A stretch of 64,000 nucleotides of DNA from Membranipora membranacea (taxonomy: Eukaryota > Bryozoa > Gymnolaemata > Cheilostomatida > Membraniporidae). The position numbers and the translations under genes are program-made. Below, one piece after another: positions 26,590 to 51,933 of this stretch. Location of the stretch: NCBI GenBank assembly GCA_914767715.1, contig OU612068.1, positions 32,922,001 through 32,986,000 of the forward strand. Reading direction: 5' to 3'. How positions within the stretch are numbered: position 1 is the first letter of the stretch; each line of letters begins with the position of its first letter. The notes under the pieces are model-generated. The model was not told the DNA's origin. It ran no database searches and was given only the letters and a program-made list of their open reading frames with translations.

Positions 26590-27290
26590 GTGCAAAAAGA
26601 ACTTTGTGAAGCGAATGGTTTCATGACCGAAAATGCTACGACTATCTGCGATGGGAACTTAAACGAAATCATTGCCGAGTCGAACCCATCCGGTAGGCTT
26701 AGTAATAGATTCTTGCAGTTACGAAATATTCCAGCTGTCAAGGTTGCAACTGGAATGGTTTGTGACTGTCACACCTTCTGTACCAAGACCGTAGCGATAA
26801 GTTACTTTATTGCTACGATGTGGGAGGAAAGTTTTCAACCTCTCATTTATGTGGTAGCATGTGTGAATACAGATAACAGTCACAACTAGGCAAGGTCACT
26901 ACTGCCAAAATATTGACCCTCGTAGCCATTAGGGGAGCGATATGTTTGTGACAGATCCTGCCCTGATGTTAGCCTGAGTTTATAACCTGGTATTCCCATA
27001 GGTGATATAACAAGCCCCTCTATTTGATTGAAACTGTGTTATTTGACGAATAGTGACTGAGGCACACGATAATTCATGTGAGAACTGGTCTATAAGAATC
27101 TTCCTGTTGCAGTAACCTGATAGCTTTCATACAGGTTTAAGCTACATGATCAACATAGGCTTATAGATAATAAATCTAGACAGGACATTAACATGAGGCC
27201 ACTGAGGCACGTAATGACAAATCGGTGCTTGATTGTGCTGAATGTCATTTCATCACGTATTAGTTTTCAGTGAAAGTAATGATGATCACC
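26590..27290 (+). repeat. Dispersed repeat R, copy 3, with a 99-codon open frame
   Basis: The frame at 26590-26889 is open from a TGA to TAG and reads through GFMTENATTICDGNLNEI, NPSGRLSNRFLQL and a CDCHTFC cysteine cluster to NTDNSHN. It has no ATG near its start, so it would need an upstream exon. Homologous copies at 1-260 and 18880-19400 are broken. It may be a transposon gene exon or a duplicated host exon; I do not recognise the product. Confidence 0.55.
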
Positions 27291-27316
27291 GTTGTTAATA
27301 ATTAAATGAAACTGTT

Positions 27317-28564
27317 CTGTTCTTTACAGTTATTACGTAACAAAATGATCCTGTAAAACTACACCTAATAAACCACACACAGTAAACGTTACAGTAATAA
27401 CTTAGTCTCAACCTGGGAGCTACAACTCTACAACGGAGGGAGTTACAGCTCAACTCTGTTCCTCGGTATCTTGAATGCAGTGTGTTAACCGAACACTACT
27501 CATCAGTGCTGATCGCTGTGATGTCACAGAAATGACAGTTCTCACCCTGACATCTGGAAAGTCATGCTAAACATCAGTCACTATTATCTAGTGTAAAACT
27601 TAGCTTTGACACCAACACACTCCACAAACAAACTGCACTAACAATGTCATCACCATTGCCTAGTTCTGCAAATTCATTGACTGGATTTAAATAAAGGGAT
27701 CATTTGCAGTCTTTTGGACGGTAGCGCACTAGGATACACGCAGGTCAGTTCGTGAAACACAGAATGAGCTGTCGCTTGGGTTTCGCCCATGATTGACAGA
27801 AAGTCTCTCAGCCAACTTCCACGCCACACACTGTTAATTGACTCGCATCACATGATCAAATACTCCTTGCGTATCAGGCTTGTTCTCCAACAGGGAGTTT
27901 GACGATGTGATCGCATCAACTCATCGGCAATAATTACATTACTCTCAGCAGCTTTGGAGTTGTCTCATCTCTACTAGCAGCTACTACAACAGTGCTGACC
28001 TCATAACTGGAAAACGTCAGCCGTTTTCGGAGGGAGTGTAACGGTCAGCAAATAGCATATCAAGACTGATCATAATGACTAATCACATAAAAAAATCCTA
28101 AAGCTATCTCATGTAAAACTTCCTATTATAGAATAGTGAAAGCTTTCTTCATTGTTCAATTGTACACTGCCTACATGTACCATAATGATTTCACTCTTTG
28201 CCATGAGCTCCTTTGGAGCAGATCATCATCTAGCTATTAGCTCATGGCAGCTTGTCACATACAAAACATTTAACCTTTACTTTAACTCAGCTGACATAAC
28301 ATACTGTGTGCTAATAAGGCTAATAAGGTAAATAATTCTTCCAACAAACTTGATTTTATACGTCCTACAATTTGATGTATTGAAACATTCTCTATTTTGT
28401 ATGTTATTGCAAAGCTATTTCTCTGCTTTATGATGTGCCTTTTACCACATAACATTCACTGAACATCAACTTACTTATCTTTCAACTGTTCTTTACAGTT
28501 ATTACGAATCAACATGATCCTGTAAAACTACACCTGATAAACCACACACAGTAAACGTTACAGT
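27317..28564. repeat. Pair of 79-bp direct repeats flanking about 1.09 kb
   Basis: 27317-27395 and 28486-28564 both run from CTGTTCTTTACAGTTATTACG to CGTTACAGT, with only a few differences. The enclosed 1.09 kb has no clear ORF. It could be a small LTR-type (TRIM-like) element or a local duplication; no primer-binding site was recognised. Confidence 0.7.
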
Positions 28565-28744
28565 GTTAGAAATTTTCCTCCCTTCTCATCTATGATTCAT
28601 AGATTTATACCCAAATATTTATTTTCAAATCATCATAGATTTCAACCATGGAGACATTCATTATTAATTCAGTGAATTTAAAAGGGAAATTATTATAATC
28701 GAAAATATTAGTTTTTTAGTTATAATTTTTTCTACTCTAGCTCA

Positions 28745-28985
28745 AAGGCTACGCCCAAAACCAGATTGCTTCCATTTTCAATAACGATTCAATGAATATT
28801 TTGAGATTCATGACCCGACATGTTATATTTCACGATATCTAAGTAGACTGCAATCAGCATAGTTGTTATTATAATATTCTGATATATAACATGATGGGGT
28901 CAAATGACACCTAACAACATCTGTAAGCAATTTTATAGTTATTCGCATCGTTTCCTGAGGAGAGATATCCGTATCATCAAACCTT
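28745..28985. repeat. Dispersed repeat S, copy 2
   Basis: Counterpart of 24465-24735. It follows repeat R copy 3 at a distance; copy 1 follows segmental arm B. The two repeats may once have been parts of one larger unit. Confidence 0.6.
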
Positions 28986-28989
28986 CTAA

Positions 28990-31900
28990 TAGTAATTCTT
29001 TTGAACAAAGTTGCAATAGTTTTCAACAATTTTCCGCAAAATCTAAGATCCCTGAAGAAGTTATGTACTTTTCAATGCTATCTTTCAACCACTTCCTAAA
29101 GAATATATACTTTTATTGGCAACCAAAGTCATCTCATTAGAAATTAATGATAATATCCACTGTAAATCCTTTTCTATTGTCCCTTTGTAGTATTATTTAT
29201 GTCATTTTAATGATTTAGTTTACAAACAGGGAGGAACATCATTGAGATGAGAATCAATGTCAATAAAAGTGACACAAAAAAAGGAATCATGATCATGGGA
29301 ATCATCCTAATATTAGGAAAACCGCCCAAGTAAGAACAATTTGAATTTTATAACAAAGACAATACTATCAGCTACAGAACTCTTTATGTTTGGCATATAC
29401 AGATTTCAAAGCCGGTCTTGAATTCCCTGTCAATTAAGACGATTGTTTTTTACACCTGTTAATACGAAATCCTAACTGAAATTCAAAATTAAAAATGCTC
29501 TTCAGCTTGATATATTTTTTTTCCCTTGACTGTCTCAGTATATTTCCCTAAGCTAAGCATTTTTACAAAGACAACTCAATGCGATAAATTGAGTGGACCA
29601 AAAAGTATGATAACCAGCTGTGTAAGGTTTGATAGTGCAAATTGAGAGACCGCAATGTTCATAAACATCTGCAAGTAAATGAATAAGAATGACAGTTAAG
29701 TATCACTACTGAAATATCAGGTAACGAGAAGACAACTCTCAATTTGATGGTTCATAGCTGAATTTCATGTATATCCATTCAAGTAGTAATACAGTTACAA
29801 TAAGTAAAATATTTCTTTATGTTGAAAGGCAAGTATATCTGTTGATTCTACGGGATATGCCAAACATCCCTTTCAATGTCTGCGAGTTCGCATTTTAATG
29901 AGAAAAATCATCATTAAAACGGGTTTCTTACACTGTACTTTGAAATAATATGTTTTGAAAAAAAAACTGAAATAGTAACCTTTTGATGGAACCATGTATT
30001 CTGCATGGTGGAAAAATCATGATATTTTTTATCTTTCATAATGACAGGTGTCCCACTATCATATCACTTTGCAGGTTGTGCAAAACACTATTACTGGCAG
30101 TATTAAACAAAATCTCAATCTAACCAATGGTTTAGTTCATTGATATAACTAGGCATAATGGGTAAAAAAACTTCTCACATTTTACTCTGACACGAGTTCA
30201 TTGGGTAACTGAGCTTACTCAGAGTAATAGTAGTAGTATGATTAAACTTCTATTCATGATTTAAATGATTGCTGTGCTGTGATATGAGATTAGGTGTTTA
30301 TAGAATATTAAAATCCTAATCATAGTTGTCCCTCTTTGAATGGAAGGAGACAACTTCAAGCTCTCTTCAGTACATTACTGTAAAGTACATTAATACAAAC
30401 TTACACCTTTGGATGCAAAACCAGGTGGTGTTATTGTTGCTAGGTTCACTGATGTTAATAAGGTTTTTGTCTCAAAGAAATATCCATGTTATGAAACTGT
30501 GCTGTAAAGTAAATCACTATAACCACAATTGCGTTCTCTTGTTCCCTAAAAATTTATTCATATATTTTATCTAACTATCTATTGAGGTCATCTGAAAGCT
30601 TGCAGCTGACAATAGTTGTTAAAACCAACTAAATGAATTTTAAAATGAGAGTTTGCTGACCGTGACCCAAATTCAGAGAGATCAGAGCAATAGCAGTTGT
30701 GATACAGCGGTACTGACTGAGCAGTGAGTAAGAACTAATCACCCAATATCTATCGAAGCAGATATCAAGATTGTCTTTCCTTACACAAAAAGGGGTCAAT
30801 ATGCTAATTATCCTTCAAAATTGGCTTTCTCAAGACTAAGGTTGTGTTTGTTAGATTGCCATTGTGAATGCCAAATATTAAACACGAAAATTATTTATCG
30901 GTTGATTTTTGCACTAATATATAATATAATATATTGATAGGAACCGACAATTGCTGAGTGAGCAGCAAACACCCTAAAGCATAAGATATTTTAGAAAGTT
31001 CACTTTAACAAAAAATCTAATCTGACTCAAAGCTTTTAGACTTTCCACTCTAAATCATATAGCATATAGATATTGATGTGATTAATGTGTTTGACTATCA
31101 CATACTAAAAAGCATTCAGTTTATATTTCTTATTTCTCTGATTTCTGGCCTGTTAAATGTGAGTGCTATGCTGGGTACACAGTACACAAGTCAAGTTAGG
31201 TTAGAAGTGAAAGGTTGTTATTGTAACAGGTAGCAGGGCAAAGGGTCACACCAGCTACTCCTTGATCTAGAAATAAATGGTTGAAAATTTAGCTCAAGTG
31301 GGAGTATTTCATTATATGTTGTTATTATTATGTGACATATCCAGGCACCACCCTGTTGAAAAGTTAATTTGGAGATCCCTTGACCTAAGGACCATTTCCG
31401 CAATTAATCTTTCATGTACCATTTCCACACCCTTACTTTAATTGACTACATTTCCATTTTCAAATTGAATTGTAGATAATATCTAAATGCTCTTTAACTT
31501 TGATGCGTCATTAGCTACTTCCCATTTTTGAACATCATATGTGCATAAATCATGAATAATGTAATTTTGTGACTATAAAATATTCATTGTGTGTTGACAA
31601 AAAACAGTTACTGTGTGGCAGAGTTACTGCCTGGCTGGGCTATGGCCTGGCCTAAGTTACCATCTGCCACGAATAAAATGAATTTCAACTGCCTACGCCC
31701 TACAACATCTTAGTACAATTATTAGTCTGTGACATTGAAGTAAGCTATCTTACAATTACATAACTTTGCTGTTGTTGCAACAATTACCCAAGTACTGGAA
31801 TAGAGAGAGAGGGCAATTCTTGGACAGAAGTTCGGAAGTAACAGTGACTGTCAGCATCATTGAAATTAGAGGGCTTTACCCCTTGAAACCTCTTTTTACC

Positions 31901-32380
31901 TTTAATAGGTACTGCTTTTACATTTTGGTGTGATACAACGTTGCAAAAATCTTGTCATTCATAGGAAAGAGGGCCTTCCAATCCATTAAGGATAACACTG
32001 AAACCATAACCCACTTGAATACTTTAATTTAATTTAAAACAATGGAATTTTTTTGGGGTTTATAAATATAAGGTCTTGAGGAATTGCAAGAGTTGCTCTC
32101 GTGCACAACCACTAATATTCATTCAGGCACTTAATCACATAATCATATACCAAGTGCTACATGAGTCAAAAAATAAAGTGGCTAGTCGTTCATTTTTTAC
32201 CTCTTGCCATCAGGTAAATAGACAGGAAAATTATATTGAGACATGACATATTTCTTCAACAAAATTTGCTATCAGATCAAATAAAATTAGTATTGGTCAA
32301 GTTTGATGAGTATATACTGTTCACCGTATTGATATGAATGGAAACTATGAGTATTAAATGTTAACATGTCTACATTTCGC
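28990..32380. other. Non-coding stretch downstream of paralogue B
   Basis: AT-rich, no supported ORF, repeat partner or RNA gene seen. Confidence 0.45.
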
Positions 32381-32386
32381 TAAAAC

Positions 32387-32996
32387 TTATTTGCATGGTT
32401 TTTTATTTGAATAGGTTGATTGATATTTTTGGGTGATCCTGTTATATCTTTCTTTTCTTGCAGTTTTCCTTTCTAGATCTAGTGGTTTCTTCAGTTGAAA
32501 GTTGATCTTATTCAGCTGCAGGTTACATTTTCTCTGTATACATTGTATCTCCTCTTCAATCTGCCATGAAAAAATTCAACAGTCATCAATTTGCCTCTCA
32601 AAACAACACTTTCCTTAGGTCAAAGGAATGTCGGACTCAGAAACATCATTCTTCCCAATTTGTCAAGACACATTTTAACAACCTTTTTTATTTACATGTA
32701 TGCATACAATTTTTTCAGTAATGATACAGAATGCACTGACAACACAGTCATATGGTAAGCTGCAGACTACAAGAACCACTAAAGTGATTCGGTGGTAGGA
32801 TCAAAACTTATCTTAATTGCAAACATTCTATAACCCCTTACACAGCTTGATGGTATAGATATTATGAGTTGCTAATTGCTGATAGTTGAATGTTACTACT
32901 TACCATTTCTTGAACTGATTGTTCTTTGAGTTTACTGCTTATCTTTTTGTTTGACTTGTTTGCTTTGAAGATCTGATTGACAATTTTTGGAGCCAT
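32387..32996 (-). CDS. Small basic helical protein, paralogue B (2 exons, 88 aa)
   Basis: Exon 1 is 32996-32904 (31 codons), donor GTAAGT. Exon 2 is 32560-32387 after a GGCAG acceptor (57 codons plus TAA). The intron is phase 0 immediately after a Met codon, exactly as in the paralogue at 5868-6223. Aligned blocks with that gene include EIQ-IQRK, QLNKINF-KK, ARKERYNRI and KY. Exon 1 is similar in length and Lys-rich but poorly conserved; the C-terminus is 10 residues longer. The frame is open upstream to an ATG at 33116, but that ATG lies 5' of the TATA box (33092-33101), so I start at MAPKIV. Function unknown. The family looks like a small intracellular basic factor of recent, lineage-restricted origin; a search for more copies would test this. 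Confidence 0.72.
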
Positions 32997-33091
32997 TCTT
33001 TGGTAGCAGCTAAGCAGAGAGGTTGAAGACGCAATGAAATGTTTGTAGTACCGAGTAGCAGGTAATGATGTATCTTCAATTGTGCAGCTCC

Positions 33092-33101
33092 CTTTATACC
33101 T
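33092..33101 (-). promoter_or_regulatory. TATA box and GTGTGAA motif of paralogue B
   Basis: Minus-strand GGTATAAAGG about 100 bp upstream of the chosen ATG. AAGTGTGAA lies about 15 bp upstream of it. The order and rough spacing match paralogue A although the surrounding sequence does not. Confidence 0.5.
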
Positions 33102-33129
33102 AGCTGCTAGCGTCATTCACACTTGGTAC

Positions 33130-34200
33130 TAGTGTCGATATTAGACGCTTCATGTTGTAGAGGCTGATGACCTCCTGTGGACACTAGAGGAAGTTTCCAA
33201 ATTCACAGTTCACATAAGGTTATTATTACAATTATTTTCTAATTTTAGTCTAGGGTCGGTAGTGGGCATCAATCATGATCATCTAACTCGACATGGTATA
33301 GGGAAAGTTATTCAGAGGAGTATTTCTGGAAATATTATGACAGGCTTATTATTCCTGTTGATGAATAGGCAAATTATATTACTAATTGCTACAATATTTT
33401 TCCAATCTCTTACGAACCCTCATGCCACAATAGCTCGATGGAACTTCAAAAACGAGACAACCATAAAGAACAAGAAAATCAAACGGGTGAATATAGCCTC
33501 GTTTTGACAAACATGCCATGAACTCATTTGACGAAGGCCCGATCTTTACAGCTCATGATGGGTAGAGAAATTTATTTCCCGAAATTCTTATATAAGTTAC
33601 TGATCATCTTTTTGATAAAGCCAAACTCTCGATTTTATGAGGTTCCATGTTTGGTAAGAGAGCATTATTACTGATTTATAATGTTACAGCAGAATATACA
33701 TGAATGGTTTGAAATCTCATCACAACAACCTTGCAGAAAATTGTTTTGACTCAGAGATATTATGATAGGGCTACTAATATTATCGAAAACACTTTTTTTG
33801 GAATGAAAACATGGAGAAGAAAATTATATATTCGAAGCAGGTGAGGTTTTATAAATTGCCCATTTGGAAAACTGTCTTTTGCGCAATCGATAAATTGCCT
33901 AGTGGAGAAAAAACATGAGTACATGAATAACACATGGTCAGAAGATGAGGTATTTATCACTTATAGCTAGCATCGAATGATGCCAAACAGGTGATGTCAC
34001 AGTATGTCCCGTAATAAATGCTTTTCATTATATTTTGACCCAACGTCATGCCTAACTGCTGTTATACTGTGTCTTGGAGATAATACTTTGCTTATCAAGA
34101 CTTATATGCGGATTCCAGCGTCAAGAATCAGCATATGACATGGCAGTTGCAATCAGTCATCATACCTTCCAACATTGTCTATAAAATATCTGACATATGA
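33130..34200. other. Non-coding stretch upstream of paralogue B
   Basis: Holds the proposed promoter at its left edge. Otherwise only chance frames. Confidence 0.4.
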
Positions 34201-34204
34201 CGCT

Positions 34205-34440
34205 AGGAGTAGGAGGTGGCTCAGTTTGTAAGAGCGCCGGACTTCAGCATGCAAATGTTGAAGGTTGTTGATTCAAATCCCACTGCAGTCCACTGGGACT
34301 TGTTGGATCCCCATGTGTGCTCTGACCTGCCTACAAACTGAGAGCAAATTGGCGCAGACATTGCGGCCTCGCTGTTAAGGCACAAACAATTTTGCCACCC
34401 ATTCTTCAGAATGAGGTATGTGACTGAACCTTGCAATTTT
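34205..34440 (+). mobile_element. tRNA-derived SINE
   Basis: Box A TGGCTCAGTTTG (34217-34228) and a box B-like GATTCAAATCC (34270-34280) are spaced as in a tRNA promoter. They are followed by about 150 bp of unrelated body. The head resembles GGCTCAGTTGGTAAGAGCGCC-type tRNA genes, but the stems do not close well, so it is not a functional tRNA. Confidence 0.6.
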
Positions 34441-35358
34441 AACCAACATTTTTAACCAGCTACTAAAACTCTAGACAGAGTCAGGTAGATCCCAAGGGGA
34501 GATAATTTCGGTACCTCATCAATCAACCCTAAAACAAGACCTGATTCAACTCATTGTCTAATGATGCCTATAGTGGAGAAAAAGAAGAAGGACTTATCTC
34601 AAAATTTAATCACCTTTCGCAGATCTCATATTTCAAGGATGAGAGACAACTGAAAAATAATATAGCTAGCTCACTAGCCACGGGTATATCTGGTTGTTAT
34701 TGCTTTGCTTGGAAGTTGTGTCGCACCTATAGACGTATGGTTGCATCCCTCCGCTCTCTTTATGTATCAAACCCCTAATGCCAATATATACAAGGTATAT
34801 AGTTATGCAAACTCCTCACTGGACAGGAAAGACAGTGCAGCAATCATAGCTGTATCTCTGTAACCCTGTGACATGTTTGAGGGGAGCCTTGCTATATTTA
34901 CGCCTTTGTTGATGAGTAATTGCTTAAGATAGGACCCCATGATTCAGGACTTTGACTGTGAGCATGATGTGTTGACAATATGTCTCATTTGTATTCTTGG
35001 CCATAGTGAAATAATAAGTGTGCACATCTCTGTTCTCTGTCATTGAAAGGCAGCTAAAATTGAGCAAGTTTTGGCGTGTCTTTATTCTACAAATATTATA
35101 GAAATATAGAAAGTTCTATATTAATCATGTTATGTAATTAGGAACATAACCAAATCTCAATCATGTCCTCCGCTAGAAATATGACACCCCTCAAATGACT
35201 AATCGTATATCACCATTTCACTCAAGTTGCTTCCATGTGCTGCTATTGCCTCATGAATAGAGAAACAATCGATCCGTAAGCAATACAATATCTGAATAGC
35301 GCCATGAAAAACAAGTGGGTAAATTTCCTATTCCTATTCCAAGGCAGCATCTGTTTTT

Positions 35359-35583
35359 TTACACTTTCATCTCATCAATTAAGAGCAGCAGATTGGGCTT
35401 CGGGGACACGCCAACATTGTTCACCAGCACACCAGTGTCAATGCCTGCAATATTTTTACCGAATCTCTCATACTCGTCAGTTTTGCTTAGATCTGCAAAC
35501 ACTACCTTCATCTTGACATTGTTATTTTAATTGGCTTATCAGGCCTATATAATGAAGTCTTTTTTCTTGAACACAGCCAGCCT
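35359..35583 (-). pseudogene. Short-chain dehydrogenase (HSD17B12/KAR-like) pseudogene fragment, inverted arm 2
   Basis: The minus strand from about 35521 reads VKMKVVFADLSKTDEYERF, then GVLVNNVGVS, then TAA at 35359. The LVNNVG motif and the preceding KVVxAD strand are the cofactor-binding core of the very-long-chain 3-oxoacyl-CoA reductase/17-beta-HSD12 branch of the SDR family. The sequence before it (GGCTGGCTG, GATAAGCC) aligns with the plus-strand arm at 35757-35912, with a deletion of about 35-40 bp. There is no Tyr-x-x-x-Lys catalytic exon and no start, so this is a fragment. Confidence 0.65.
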
Positions 35584-35756
35584 TTAATGATATACGGGAA
35601 AGTGATCGCAGCCGTAGGCTATCGTTACAGGCGCGGGGGTGAAAGCTAGGAAACTGGAAACTTATGACAGACATATTGGTGGTTGTCTTCTCTCATTCCT
35701 GGAAATTCTCAGCCGCGTCACCTTTATAATCGCAATCACCCTCCCAAACACCATTC

Positions 35757-35912
35757 ATGGCTGGCTGTTTTCAGGAAAGGCTTATGCATCGAATTTGGCA
35801 CAGGTTTCAATAAAGTCTTGATAAGCCGAAGTGTAAACAAGCTGAAGAAAATTGGGAGTGAGATAACAGCAGACAACGATGTCAAGGTGAAGGTCGTAGT
35901 TGCAGATTAAGC
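35757..35912 (+). pseudogene. Short-chain dehydrogenase pseudogene fragment, inverted arm 1
   Basis: After an acceptor-like TTTTCAG (ends 35774) one frame reads GKAYASNLAQ. One missing base later, the next frame reads FNKVLISRSVNKLKKIGSEI and then VKVKVVVAD before TAA at 35908-35910. GK-YA--LA--G---VLISRS is the N-terminal Rossmann signature of the same SDR branch. The frameshift and the absence of a donor after VVVAD mark it as dead. It overlaps arm 2 in protein content (VKVKVVVAD versus VKMKVVFAD) but lies on the opposite strand. Confidence 0.65.
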
Positions 35913-36168
35913 GACCCCTCACCCTCCTTATCTTCCTGCCCAACTTGTCTTTACACAATAATTCAAGATCATTTATCACACTTTTCTCTGACATTAAATG
36001 TAAATTTGGTTCATAGAAACAAAAAAGACCTTTTTTCTATATAGCTTTGCTTTTTTTTTAATTTTCCTTGGCTTTTCTAGAACTTCCTCTAGGATAACCT
36101 TGCAATCATCTGCAGAAGCCGCATGATGAAAATGATTGAAACAAGTCAGTTTCTCTTGTTTTAAGTGT

Positions 36169-36271
36169 TCTACCTGTGCCAGGGCCGCTGGTAATAGAAT
36201 TTCAGTATTAACTTCTTGGAAGCAGTTGATGCTGAACTACTACTACACGATCCCGGCACAGGTAGAATGAT
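36169..36271. repeat. Short foldback sequence with about 15-bp inverted ends
   Basis: TTCTACCTGTGCCAGGG at the left and the inverted CATTCTACCTGTGCCGGG at the right enclose about 70 bp. No ORF. A small MITE is possible. Confidence 0.5.
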
Positions 36272-36274
36272 ATG

Positions 36275-38020
36275 ATCCTACAATAGTTAATAACTTTAGA
36301 TAATTACAAATGATCGATATAATGAGGGCCCATAAGGTTCATCATAGTGAGACCCTTATTTTATTGGTTAGAGTATTGGTCTATTGAAATGGACAAATCC
36401 AACAAGAAGGTAGGAGGTAAAGTTGCTGCTTTTTGTGACAAGTCTCAGGGTTCAGTCCAAAAACAAGAGGAAAACATGATTGACACCCCAGTATCAGTTC
36501 CAAATATAATACTACAACTTTATTTTGAATATTATAAAGTGAGTTAAATGATATATTTGACTAGAACTTCTCAACATGAGCTGCAATCATCTAAAAAATA
36601 TGTATTATTGGCTTCTGTGTTTTACTAAAGAATTAATAAGCGTGTGAGACAACTGTAAAAAGTACAATAGATTGATAGAGGGCAACTGCTCTAAGAATGA
36701 AATTTGAATAATAATAGTAATAAGTGATAAAAAATGATTTACAAAAAGATGCAAATACTGTGGAATTGGCAGCAATGATCAAGAAATGAGGTGGTAAAAA
36801 GCGAAGGAATATAGTATAGTGTGTTCTAAATGGGAAAATGTTACACTCTGACACATAGAGCATCGGATAAAGATGTGTAAATTTGAAACAAACTTTAGTC
36901 AGACTGAAAGGAGGAGCATTATGCCAGCGAATGAATATAAATAATCAAGGCAGTGGGAAAATAAAACAAACATGTAACTGATCAGACACTGACATATCTT
37001 GTTGTGCAGCCATCACCATTTTGGATAACAGTTCAGCAAAATGCTGAACAAAAAATTAGATACCAAATCTCTCAATTGGTAACACATTTTGTGCTACACA
37101 AGCGTGTCTGAGATATTCAACACTCTCTGCCACATAAAGGTTTCCCAACATGACCTTGTTTTCCGCTTTCAGCACCATCTATCAGTACATCCGGAGAATA
37201 CTGTCAAATACCCATCATCAACCCTCGCCTGAGTTCTCAGCAATATCATCTGACTTAACTGATAAGTCAACCCTGCAAAAAAAGGTAAGTGAAGAACAAC
37301 TGACAAACTTCTAAGACATTTGGACCAATATAATCTGTCAGGCCGCACAGCAATGCTACAATCCTGGGATAGAGTTTTTACTTTAACTATGCACATACAG
37401 TAAAATCATAGTCAGTTGAAGGGTGGATAGCATTCAATATGATCTGATGTTTCAGCCTTCAAGGAGGTCATTATGAAATATTAGCAGTTTTCATGGAAAC
37501 TAGGAGTTGCCCCGTATATGCTTGATGGTGGATAACTCCCCTATTATTACTGTGTATTATTACAAATATATATGCATATAACTTATAATTGTTCTAACAA
37601 TGACAAAATAAATTCATATTACATCAAGTAAAGTAATAAGAACCGTACACATATATATGTAACCTGGACTACTCTGATACATGCAGAGGCTAAATAGGGA
37701 ACAAGTAACAAGACCACACATCCCTAATCTGAGAAAATAACTTTGTGCTGAAAGTTTCTACATGACGCGGCAACTAATTGAAATGTGACTAAAATACTGA
37801 GCAACAACTAATATTTTATTGGGATACTATGAAGAGTATAAGCATGCTAGCACCTGCTTAGCACCTTGCTCGTCCAATCATAGGGCTGCCATAGATCGTG
37901 ACACTATGTAATCTCCACCGTAGCCATGATAAGCCCAATTTCTCAAACTTAATAAGAAACAAATCAATACGCCAAATGATCATGCAAAAATAAAAAAGAG
38001 GTAAACAGCATATTTGGCTC
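36275..38020. other. Non-coding stretch between the SDR pseudogene and CaMKK
   Basis: No exon-like pattern on either strand; frames below 80 codons. Confidence 0.45.
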
Positions 38021-38021
38021 T

Positions 38022-38038
38022 TTTATTTTTATTTTATT
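38022..38038 (-). terminator. Candidate CaMKK polyadenylation signals
   Basis: Two AATAAA hexamers on the minus strand lie about 85-100 nt downstream of the CaMKK stop codon, within an A/T-rich run. They are the first canonical poly(A) signals seen after the stop. Confidence 0.6.
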
Positions 38039-38120
38039 CTAGGAGTTAACAATGGAAGGTTACTCCTATATTATTATTATGAATGAGCTATGACAGTCAA
38101 TCTCGAATCTCAGTCTTCAA

Positions 38121-51752
<13,632 letters not shown>

Positions 51753-51762
<10 letters not shown>

Positions 51763-51933
51763 ACTAGTAGCGGTTTGGGTATCTGTTGAGTCCAGACGAT
51801 TGGTTTAAGCTGTGAGCTGTGGCTGCCATCCAGGGAAGGATATTGACTGATTAGGGTGCTTAGTTAGTAGCTGACAAACACTTAGCATCGATCTGGGACT
51901 TTTGTTCCTGTGAGCAGTCCGTTTCCTTAGTAC
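51753..51933 (-). other. CaMKK 5' exon (5'UTR plus first 10 coding bases) with two upstream ORFs
   Basis: Bounded by a pyrimidine-rich acceptor ending TCTAG and a GTGAGT donor. It carries the proposed start at 51762: ATG GGA TGT G, joining in phase 1 to the exon at 47478. An in-frame TAA lies about 50 nt upstream of this ATG. Two short upstream ORFs (28 and 21 codons) start within the exon. The nearer one ends with TAG a single base before the main ATG, an arrangement that often lowers or conditions translation. The acceptor implies at least one more 5' exon further right, which I did not find. Confidence 0.65.

Noticed and set aside
32862-33116. Longer N-terminus for paralogue B from the ATG at 33116
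   Set aside because: That ATG lies upstream of the TATA box and has no counterpart in paralogue A.
34205-34290. Functional tRNA gene
   Set aside because: Promoter boxes are present but the cloverleaf does not close and a SINE-like body follows.
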